Below, piece by piece: positions 1 through 4,416 of a stretch of DNA of 5,544 bases. The notes beneath the pieces were generated by a model, which saw nothing but the letters and a program-made list of their open reading frames with translations, did not search any database and was not told the origin of the DNA. The stretch comes from Bacteroidales bacterium (GTDB taxonomy: Bacteria; Bacteroidota; Bacteroidia; Bacteroidales; VadinHA17): contig WFRO01000375.1 in NCBI GenBank assembly GCA_015486475.1, positions 1 to 5,544 of the forward strand, given 5' to 3'. Each line of letters starts with the position of its first letter. Position 1 is the stretch's first letter. The translations under genes were made by a program, and so were the position numbers.

Positions 1-915
1 TCGGGGACCCACAAGGCGATGATCTTTGAGTATCTCCGTCTGCGGGGATGGGAGGAGATGAAGGTGGATTATTACGGTCACACGCGTTCCTGGTCGCAGA
101 TGGGGTCGGCGCTTTCCTCCCTGCTGGCGGCCGGTATCGTCTTCTGGTCGGGGGATTATGCCGGAGCTTTTCTTTTTTCCACGGTGCCTTACCTGCTGGA
201 CCTGTTGTTGCTCGCCTCTTATCCCAAAGCCCTGGATGGGGAGGTGAGGAGAGGAGAGGGATGGCGTTCCCTGTGGCAGTCATTCCGGGAGATCCTTTCG
301 GAGATCGTTTCCGCTTTTTCCCGCCGGCTGACCCGGCGTGCCCTGACCAACATTGCCCTTTTCAGCGGCACCTTCCGGGCGGTAAAGGATTATTACCAGC
401 CTGTGCTGGCAGCGCTGGCCGCTTCGCTGGCCATCCATTATCACCATGCCGGCGGGAAACAGATATCGGCAGTGATCATTGGCATCTTTTATTTCTTTCT
501 TTACCTGGCTACCTCTTACTCTTCACGTCATGCCGGCAGTATCACCCGTCGCCGCGGCAGCCTGCCGGAGGTGCTGAACCACAGTCTCCTGGCCGGACTG
601 GCCCTGGTGGTGACAGCCGGCCTTTTCTTCCTGTTGCCGGGACGGTGGCAGTGGCTGGCCGTACTGCCCTTTACGGCTATGTACATGCTGGAGAATGTGC
701 GGCGGCCGGTGGGCGTGGCGTATGTCTCTACGGTCTTCCCCTCCGGCATCCTGGCCACGGTGCTGAGCACCGAGTCGCAGGTGCGCAGCCTCTTCGCGGC
801 AGCCATCGCTCCCGCCGCCGGATACCTCGTCGACAGAACAGGCGTGGGAGAGGGCCTGGCGATCATCGCCGCTCTCCTGATCCTTCTCTACCCGGTCGTG
901 AGATTGAGAAAATAA
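1..915 (+). CDS. MFS transporter, C-terminal part (5' end outside window)
   Basis: The frame is open from base 1, and the residues before the first Met (SGTHKA) continue the family sequence. The ATG at 19 is therefore internal and the true start lies upstream. SGTHKAMIFEYLR resembles the cytoplasmic stretch after TM4 of major facilitator proteins, where related carriers read SG..EALIYDSL. The visible 304 residues hold about eight hydrophobic segments, near 34-50, 53-73, 115-140, 155-172, 195-213, 216-230, 262-278 and 284-302, matching TM5-12 of a 12-helix carrier. A long basic and amphipathic stretch (about 75-115) fits the central cytoplasmic loop between the two halves. The protein ends in a basic tail (VVRLRK). 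It would act in the inner membrane as a secondary transporter. The substrate cannot be told from this part. The family call is firm; the specific role is unknown. Confidence 0.88.
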   Translation, partial: SGTHKAMIFEYLRLRGWEEMKVDYYGHTRSWSQMGSALSSLLAAGIVFWSGDYAGAFLFSTVPYLLDLLLLASYPKALDGEVRRGEGWRSLWQSFREILSEIVSAFSRRLTRRALTNIALFSGTFRAVKDYYQPVLAALAASLAIHYHHAGGKQISAVIIGIFYFFLYLATSYSSRHAGSITRRRGSLPEVLNHSLLAGLALVVTAGLFFLLPGRWQWLAVLPFTAMYMLENVRRPVGVAYVSTVFPSGILATVLSTESQVRSLFAAAIAPAAGYLVDRTGVGEGLAIIAALLILLYPVVRLRK

Positions 916-918
916 TTT

Positions 919-946
919 GTGGAGACGCAATAAATTGCGTCTGTAC
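919..946. repeat. Imperfect hairpin just after the MFS stop codon
   Basis: The perfect core is AGACGCAA (923-930), loop TAAA (931-934), TTGCGTCT (935-942). Outer bases GT (919-920) and AC (945-946) also pair across a two-base mismatch, giving 10 of 12 pairs. It begins four bases after the stop codon, so it could end or stabilise the MFS mRNA. No T-tract follows on the + strand, so it is not a classical intrinsic terminator. From memory, similar hairpins with a TAAA-type loop are dispersed in Bacteroidetes and cyanobacterial genomes, so a mobile or dispersed repeat is an alternative. Confidence 0.7.
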
Positions 947-975
947 GGCTAATATTGCAGATTTCAGACAGAATA

Positions 976-1003
976 TTTATTCGTCGTTCATCATTCGACA
1001 TTC
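976..1003 (-). repeat. Heptamer tandem array, four units, minus strand
   Basis: Read on the minus strand, 1003 down to 976 divides into four contiguous 7-bp units: two begin GAATG, one is GAACGAC and the last is GAATAAA. GAATGTC and GAATGAT also occur exactly in the + strand array at 4315-4405, so the same heptamer family is present in two spacers in opposite orientation. The array touches the 23-bp hairpin repeat, sharing the ATTC at 1000-1003. No coding function is apparent. Confidence 0.7.
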
Positions 1004-1022
1004 CTGCCTACCGGCAGGCAGG
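1000..1022. repeat. 23-bp hairpin repeat, copy 1
   Basis: The stem is CCTGCC (1003-1008), loop TACC (1009-1012), GGCAGG (1013-1018), followed by a further CAGG (1019-1022). A second copy of equal length lies at 1946-1968 with three differences, two of which are a compensating pair in the stem. This points to a dispersed intergenic repeat whose hairpin is maintained. Short predicted peptides across this repeat (for example containing FDIPAYRQAG) are, as I recall, a common annotation artefact in Bacteroidetes genomes. Confidence 0.75.
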
Positions 1023-1033
1023 CATCCTTCGGG

Positions 1034-1063
1034 CTTCCTTTCCCTCTCCTTTTCCTTCCCTTC
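1034..1063. other. 30-nt homopyrimidine tract with partial mirror symmetry
   Basis: Every base from 1034 to 1063 on the + strand is C or T. Folding the tract about its centre gives 12 matching positions of 15, an imperfect mirror repeat. Polypurine/polypyrimidine mirror repeats can form intramolecular triplex DNA under supercoiling. Whether this tract does so is an inference. It lies between the hairpin repeat and the first -7-like box. Confidence 0.6.
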
Positions 1064-1076
1064 GCAGCACTGTACT

Positions 1077-1084
1077 TATATTTG
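1077..1084 (+). promoter_or_regulatory. Candidate Bacteroidetes -7 box (distal)
   Basis: TATATTTG matches the Bacteroidetes primary-sigma -7 consensus TAnnTTTG at every fixed position. The -33 side is weak: TTTC at 1051-1054 matches three of four bases of TTTG with a 22-nt spacer, inside the accepted range. Transcription would begin near 1091, about 108 nt before the barrel gene, and would run straight into the terminator-like structure at 1104-1154. An 8-mer with two free positions can occur by chance in AT-rich DNA. Confidence 0.35.
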
Positions 1085-1103
1085 GTCAAATAAATGCAGC
1101 GTG

Positions 1104-1154
1104 CGGGCTAACATTTGTCTTTTCATTGCGTATAGTGAATTAAAGCCCGTTTTT
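1104..1154 (+). terminator. Long-loop terminator-like structure or attenuator
   Basis: CGGGCT (1104-1109) pairs with AGCCCG (1144-1149), directly followed by five T (1150-1154). The enclosed 34 nt can form an inner hairpin, TTCATT (1122-1127) with AGTGAA (1134-1139), using one G-U pair around loop GCGTAT. The GC-rich closing stem followed by a T-run is the layout of a Rho-independent terminator, but the loop is much longer than usual. It may end a short transcript from the -7 box at 1077, end read-through from the MFS gene, or act as a leader for the barrel gene. Confidence 0.4.
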
Positions 1155-1164
1155 CAGGAAAATT

Positions 1165-1172
1165 TATTTTTG
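1165..1172 (+). promoter_or_regulatory. Candidate Bacteroidetes -7 box (proximal)
   Basis: TATTTTTG fits TAnnTTTG at all fixed positions and lies 26 nt before the ATG at 1199, the right place for a short leader. No TTTG or TTG is found at the expected -33 distance. It lies after the T-run ending at 1154, so a transcript from here would avoid the terminator-like structure. The leader has only a purine run (AGGGAAGAA, 1177-1185), 13 nt before the ATG and rather far for a Shine-Dalgarno site. Weak ribosome sites are normal in Bacteroidetes. Confidence 0.4.
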
Positions 1173-1198
1173 TCACAGGGAAGAATACAGCCTGTCCG

Positions 1199-1864
1199 AT
1201 GAGAAAATATCTTGTTTTTTGCATCATATCACTGATCCAGGTCACGAACATGGTGTCGGCCCAGAATGCCGACCTTTTTCTGCGCAGGAACAAATTTGCG
1301 ATCAACTTTTTCAGTATGCTCCGCCGCCCGGTGGTGAATGAAACGGAAGATTATTACCCGGTCGTGTTTCACGGCATCATGTACACACGCAATATCGGCC
1401 AAAGAAATTTCCTGCGGGCACGCTTCGACTATTTTCAGCGAAACCGCGACAATTCAATAGAGGGGAACATGGAGGTCAATCTCTATTCGGACATTCTCAT
1501 GGGAGGAGGCTGGGGGTATGTTTTTACCTCCGGGGTGGTCCGTCCCTACGTGGCTGCCGACCTGGGGATGACCAGTGTGCTCAGATACTCGGAGAACGGG
1601 GGTGTGGAAGCCGGTACCTACCGGAAGATCCAGACCCGCCAGCTGGGCGCTTCGCTGATGCCCGCGGCAGGGGTCACTTTCCGGGTGTCACCGGTGCTCT
1701 CTTTTTCACTGGAGACCAACCTGGAACTGGGATATACCCATGAAAAAGGTACTGATTTTTCCTGGGGAGCTGATATGGTGCCCCGGGAAAAAGAGATCCG
1801 GCAGAACCTTTTCTTTGCCCGCTGGAACCCCGTGAGCCTTGTGTCCATCGAGCTGAGCTTCTGA
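1199..1864 (+). CDS. Secreted protein, predicted small outer-membrane beta-barrel
   Basis: I do not recognise a named family. The 221-residue product starts with a clear Sec signal: basic MRK, hydrophobic core YLVFCIISLIQ, and likely signal peptidase I cleavage after VSA (Ala21). The first ATG of the frame places this signal at the very N-terminus, which supports the start. The mature part is made of alternating hydrophobic and polar stretches with many aromatic residues (about 53-62, 70-82, 90-110, 113-123, 147-163, 167-179 and 201-221), with a Gly-rich turn before RPYVAADLGM (115-124). It ends in IELSF, the C-terminal Phe typical of proteins inserted by the Bam machinery. An eight-stranded OmpA/OmpW-like barrel in the outer membrane is the best reading; a periplasmic beta-rich protein is possible. 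It stands alone between two repeat-filled spacers, so context gives no clue to its role. Confidence 0.8.
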   Translation: MRKYLVFCIISLIQVTNMVSAQNADLFLRRNKFAINFFSMLRRPVVNETEDYYPVVFHGIMYTRNIGQRNFLRARFDYFQRNRDNSIEGNMEVNLYSDILMGGGWGYVFTSGVVRPYVAADLGMTSVLRYSENGGVEAGTYRKIQTRQLGASLMPAAGVTFRVSPVLSFSLETNLELGYTHEKGTDFSWGADMVPREKEIRQNLFFARWNPVSLVSIELSF

Positions 1865-1865
1865 A

Positions 1866-1900
1866 TAGTTCGTAGTTCACAGTTCATAGTTCATAGTTGC
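1866..1900 (+). repeat. Heptamer tandem array, five units
   Basis: Five contiguous 7-bp units of the form TAGTTCA start one base after the barrel gene stop codon. The first ends in G, the third starts with C, and the last is TAGTTGC. Read on the minus strand the units become GAACTAT-like, which shares the GAA(T/C) start and exact 7-bp period with the arrays at 976-1003 and 4315-4405. The array is non-coding and not a CRISPR, since there are no spacers. Confidence 0.75.
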
Positions 1901-1902
1901 GG

Positions 1903-1934
1903 CTAACTTTTCAACTCTTCAACTTATCAACCCC
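1903..1934 (+). repeat. Octamer tandem array, four degenerate units
   Basis: Four contiguous 8-bp units lie here with consensus TCAACTTN: CTAACTTT, TCAACTCT, TCAACTTA and a more diverged TCAACCCC. The period is 8, unlike the 7-bp arrays, although the array begins only two bases after one. AACTTATCAACC (1921-1932) recurs exactly at 2023-2034. Confidence 0.6.
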
Positions 1935-1945
1935 GGTAAACCGGG
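1932..1945. repeat. 14-bp perfect inverted repeat
   Basis: CCCGGT (1932-1937) and ACCGGG (1940-1945) are perfect inverted arms around AA. As RNA this gives a five-pair GC stem with a TAAA loop. It abuts the 23-bp hairpin repeat that starts at 1946. There is no following T-run, so termination is not supported. It may form part of one composite repeat with the next hairpin. Confidence 0.55.
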
Positions 1946-1968
1946 ATTCCTGTCTGCCGACAGGCAGG
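1946..1968. repeat. 23-bp hairpin repeat, copy 2
   Basis: The stem is CCTGTC (1949-1954), loop TGCC (1955-1958), GACAGG (1959-1964), then CAGG. Compared with the copy at 1000-1022 there are 20 identities of 23. The C-G pair 1007/1014 of copy 1 is T-A here (1953/1960), so both sides changed and pairing was kept. The third change (1956) is in the loop. Confidence 0.75.
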
Positions 1969-1979
1969 AGTTCGACTAA

Positions 1980-2013
1980 ATGATCTCATTTCGGCTTTGC
2001 CTCATAAGATCAT
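1980..2013. repeat. Larger imperfect inverted repeat with nested hairpin
   Basis: ATGATCT (1980-1986) and AGATCAT (2007-2013) are perfect seven-base arms. After one mismatch two more pairs extend each arm to ten bases (1980-1989 and 2004-2013). Inside the loop, GGC (1993-1995) and GCC (1999-2001) pair around TTT. The element is followed by TAGTCTCATTAAC with no T-run. It could be a dispersed repeat or an mRNA 3'-end structure. No transposase or flanking target duplication is visible. Confidence 0.55.
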
Positions 2014-2020
2014 AGTCTCA

Positions 2021-2036
2021 TTAACTTATCAACCTT
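2021..2036 (+). repeat. Second short block of octamer repeats
   Basis: TTAACTTA (2021-2028) and TCAACCTT (2029-2036) are in the same 8-bp register as the array at 1903-1934. AACTTATCAACC at 2023-2034 is an exact 12-bp copy of 1921-1932. The two blocks thus flank the three hairpin elements at 1932-2013 as direct repeats. I see nothing distinctive in 2037-2077. Confidence 0.5.
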
Positions 2037-2077
2037 TTCCCACCTCTCTGTACGCAAGTTCAGTTGTTGATACAGTG

Positions 2078-2093
2078 TAATTCCCCGGAATTA
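2078..2093. promoter_or_regulatory. 16-bp palindrome upstream of the peptidase gene
   Basis: TAATTCC (2078-2084) and GGAATTA (2087-2093) are perfect seven-base inverted arms around CC, 43 nt before the ATG at 2137. Size, symmetry and position would suit an operator for a dimeric regulator. No regulator gene is nearby, and the role is an inference from position only. Confidence 0.3.
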
Positions 2094-2097
2094 ATTG

Positions 2098-2105
2098 TAA
2101 ATTAG
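2098..2105 (+). promoter_or_regulatory. Weak -7-like box before the peptidase gene
   Basis: TAAATTAG matches TAnnTTTG at five of six fixed positions, 31 nt before the ATG at 2137. The nearest TTG (2067-2069) is 28 nt upstream, longer than the usual -33/-7 spacing. The palindrome at 2078-2093 would then lie between the two boxes. Support is weak. Confidence 0.2.
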
Positions 2106-2136
2106 CAGCCTGAACGTCAAATGGATCTGTAGGAAG

Positions 2137-4320
2137 ATGAAAAATAATATTAAACAGATGAAAAAATATCTCTTTTTTGCCTGGGTGCCTCTCCTGATGG
2201 CCGGGGCAGCCTGTAACCGCACCAATACCCAAACGATGATCAAACCGCCTGTAGCTGAGAAAAAGCCCCACAAACTGGTGGCCCATGGGGATACCCGTAT
2301 AGACAATTATTACTGGATGCGTCTGACGGACGAACAGAAGAATGCCAAAGAGCCGGACGAACAGACCCGCCAGGTGCTGGACTACCTGCATGCCGAAAAT
2401 GATTACTGCGAAGCCATGCTCTCCCCGGTAAAAGATCTTCGTGAGTCACTCTACCAGGAGATCACCGGCCGTATCAAGCCGGATGACCGGTCGGTACCTT
2501 ATCTGGAGAACGGATATTATTACTACACGCGCTATGAGGAGGGGAAAGAGTACCCGCTTTACTGCCGCAAAAAGGGATCGACGGATGCTCCGGAGGAGAT
2601 CATGCTCAATGCCAACGAACTGGCTGCCGGGCACAACTTCTTCCGGATCGCTGACTGGAGTGTCAGTCCGCAGAACGATCTGCTCGTCTTCGGCATCGAT
2701 ACCATCGGGCGCCGGCAGTATGTGCTGATGTTCAAAGACCTTACCACCGGAGACCTCCTGGCCGACGAGATCCCCAATACCACCGGCGGAGCGGTCTGGG
2801 CCAACGACAACAAAACCGTCTTTTATACACGCCGCGACCCGGAGACCCTCCGGGCCCAGGAGATCCTGCGCCATAAGCTGGGAACCCCTGCGGATAAGGA
2901 CCCCCGTGTCTGGTTTGAAAAAGACGAGACCTTCAGCACCGGCATCTTCAAGACCAAAAGCAAGAAATACCTGCTCATCTGGTCCAGCCAGACCCTCTCC
3001 ACCGAGTACCGCTACCTCGATGCCGGTCATCCGGAAGGACATTTCCGCGTGATACAGCCCAGGAAAAAGAATCTGGAGTACGAGGTGGAACACTTCGGTA
3101 ACTATTTTTACATCCGTACCAACGCCGGTGGTGCAAAAAATTTCAAGCTGATGCGCACGCCCGTGGCCCATACCACCATGACCCACTGGAAAGAGGTATT
3201 TCCTTATGACAGCACGCTCTATCTCACCGGTTTTGATATTTTCCGTGATTACCTGGTGCTCTCGGTACGGAGGAACGGCCTGACCGAGCTGAAGATCATA
3301 CCCTGGAAAAACCCTGCCAAAGGTTGGTACATCGATTATGAGGAACCGACTTATGTGGTACGTACCTCGATGAACCCCGAGTTCAATACTCCGCTGTTGC
3401 GTTTCACTTACTCTTCCCTGGTGACCCCCACCTCGGTGTATGATTACAACATGGATACGAAGGAGCGGGTGCTGATGAAACAGGAGGAGGTGGTGGGAGG
3501 ATACGATCCTTCACAATACGAGGAGAAGAGGCTCTTTGCCACGGCTTCCGACGGTACAAAAGTGCCCGTCTCGCTGGTGTTTCGCAAGGGCCTGAAGATG
3601 GACGGCAACAACCCGGCCCTGATCTATGGTTACGGTTCATACGGGTATCCCATGGATCCGTGGTTCAGCTCCGTGCACCTGAGTCTTCTGGACAGAGGGT
3701 TCGTATATGCCATCGCCCACATCCGCGGCGGCGGCGAGATGGGACGGCAATGGTATGAGGACGGCAAGCTGCTGAAGAAGAAGAACACTTTCACCGATTT
3801 CATCTCCTGCAGCGAATACCTGGTGGACCAGAACTATACCAACCCGGGCAAATTGTTCGCCATGGGCGGAAGCGCCGGCGGCCTCCTCATGGGCGCCATC
3901 GCCAACATGAGCCCGTCCCTCTACAAGGGCATCATCGCCAATGTGCCTTTTGTGGATGTCGTGACAACCATGCTCGATCCTACCATCCCTCTCACTACCT
4001 TTGAGTACGATGAGTGGGGCAACCCCCATATCAAAAAATATTATGAGTACATGCTTTCTTACTCGCCTTATGACAATGTGGGCCCCCTGGAGTACCCGTC
4101 CATGCTGGTCACCACCGGCTACTGGGACTCGCAGGTGCAGTACTGGGAGCCGTCCAAATGGGTGGCTAAGCTGCGGGACATGAAGACCGGCAATAACCCG
4201 CTCCTCCTGCACGTTAACTTTGATGCAGGTCACGGAGGAGCCTCCGGCCGCTACCGCCGCTACCGCGAGACCGCCATGGAGTATGCCTTTATGCTGCAGA
4301 TGCTGGGGAAAGAAGAATGA
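2137..4320 (+). CDS. ptrB: S9A serine oligopeptidase, oligopeptidase B (protease II) type, exported
   Basis: This complete 727-residue member of the prolyl oligopeptidase family cleaves short peptides, classically after Arg or Lys in oligopeptidase B. The N-terminal beta-propeller (about 37-440) opens with HGDTRIDNYYW (50-60). The alpha/beta hydrolase domain (about 470-724) has YGYGSYG (497-503, likely oxyanion Tyr499), RGGGE (530-534), Ser579 in GGSAGG, Asp664 in YWDSQVQYW and His699 in DAGHGG. The spacings Ser-Asp 85 and Asp-His 35 equal those I recall for E. coli protease II (532/617/652). Glu623 and Asp625 align with the S1 pair Glu576/Glu578. Asp507 aligns with Asp460, but Trp509 replaces Asp462. 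Unlike the cytoplasmic enterobacterial enzyme it has an export signal with Cys26 after LMAGAA, a plausible but non-canonical lipobox (Gly at -3). ATG 2158 (MKKYLFF) is an equally good start; AGGAAG abuts ATG 2137, too close for a normal ribosome site. It probably acts in the envelope on peptides. The symbol is by homology only. Confidence 0.93.
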   Translation: MKNNIKQMKKYLFFAWVPLLMAGAACNRTNTQTMIKPPVAEKKPHKLVAHGDTRIDNYYWMRLTDEQKNAKEPDEQTRQVLDYLHAENDYCEAMLSPVKDLRESLYQEITGRIKPDDRSVPYLENGYYYYTRYEEGKEYPLYCRKKGSTDAPEEIMLNANELAAGHNFFRIADWSVSPQNDLLVFGIDTIGRRQYVLMFKDLTTGDLLADEIPNTTGGAVWANDNKTVFYTRRDPETLRAQEILRHKLGTPADKDPRVWFEKDETFSTGIFKTKSKKYLLIWSSQTLSTEYRYLDAGHPEGHFRVIQPRKKNLEYEVEHFGNYFYIRTNAGGAKNFKLMRTPVAHTTMTHWKEVFPYDSTLYLTGFDIFRDYLVLSVRRNGLTELKIIPWKNPAKGWYIDYEEPTYVVRTSMNPEFNTPLLRFTYSSLVTPTSVYDYNMDTKERVLMKQEEVVGGYDPSQYEEKRLFATASDGTKVPVSLVFRKGLKMDGNNPALIYGYGSYGYPMDPWFSSVHLSLLDRGFVYAIAHIRGGGEMGRQWYEDGKLLKKKNTFTDFISCSEYLVDQNYTNPGKLFAMGGSAGGLLMGAIANMSPSLYKGIIANVPFVDVVTTMLDPTIPLTTFEYDEWGNPHIKKYYEYMLSYSPYDNVGPLEYPSMLVTTGYWDSQVQYWEPSKWVAKLRDMKTGNNPLLLHVNFDAGHGGASGRYRRYRETAMEYAFMLQMLGKEE

Positions 4321-4405
4321 TGAATGTCGAATACCGAATATCGAATGACGAATGATGAATTATTAATACTAACTCCAAACTCGTAACTCCAAACTCGTAA
4401 CTCGA
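4315..4405 (+). repeat. Heptamer tandem array, 13 in-phase units in two subfamilies
   Basis: The whole peptidase-mutS2 spacer up to 12 nt before the mutS2 start divides without gaps into 7-bp units. From 4315 to 4363 there are seven units beginning GAAT (for example GAATGTC, GAATACC, GAATGAC). TAATACT (4364-4370) is intermediate. From 4371 to 4405 there are five AACTC units, with AACTCCA and AACTCGT alternating as a 14-bp higher-order repeat. The first unit, GAATGAT at 4315-4321, contains the peptidase stop codon TGA. There are no spacers and no dyad in the unit. The register is exact over 91 bp, so this is a true tandem array. Confidence 0.85.
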
Positions 4406-4416
4406 TTATTGCTTCC

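Noticed and set aside
955..1143. Small + strand open frame of 62 codons in the first spacer
   Set aside because: Its sequence is a translation of the heptamer array, the hairpin repeat and the pyrimidine tract. The peptide type is a familiar artefact of these repeats.
1175..1195. Hairpin ACAGG/CCTGT around the leader of the barrel gene
   Set aside because: Only five pairs with an 11-nt loop, which is expected by chance. It is too weak to call a regulatory structure.
48..1202. Long + strand open frame of 384 codons overlapping the MFS gene
   Set aside because: It reads the MFS gene in another frame, has an Arg/Gly/Pro-rich sequence with no family resemblance, and runs on through the repeats. 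The MFS frame has clear membrane helices.
1980..2013. Insertion sequence or MITE ends
   Set aside because: There is no transposase, the element is only 34 bp, and no target-site duplication is visible. It was kept only as an inverted repeat.
2446..4233. Minus-strand open frames (2446-3186 and 3637-4233) opposite the peptidase gene
   Set aside because: They are His/Gly/Val-rich antisense translations of a well-supported S9 peptidase, without signals or domains of their own.
4315..4405. CRISPR array
   Set aside because: The units are 7 bp, contiguous and degenerate, with no spacers, no 25-40 bp repeat and no cas genes.
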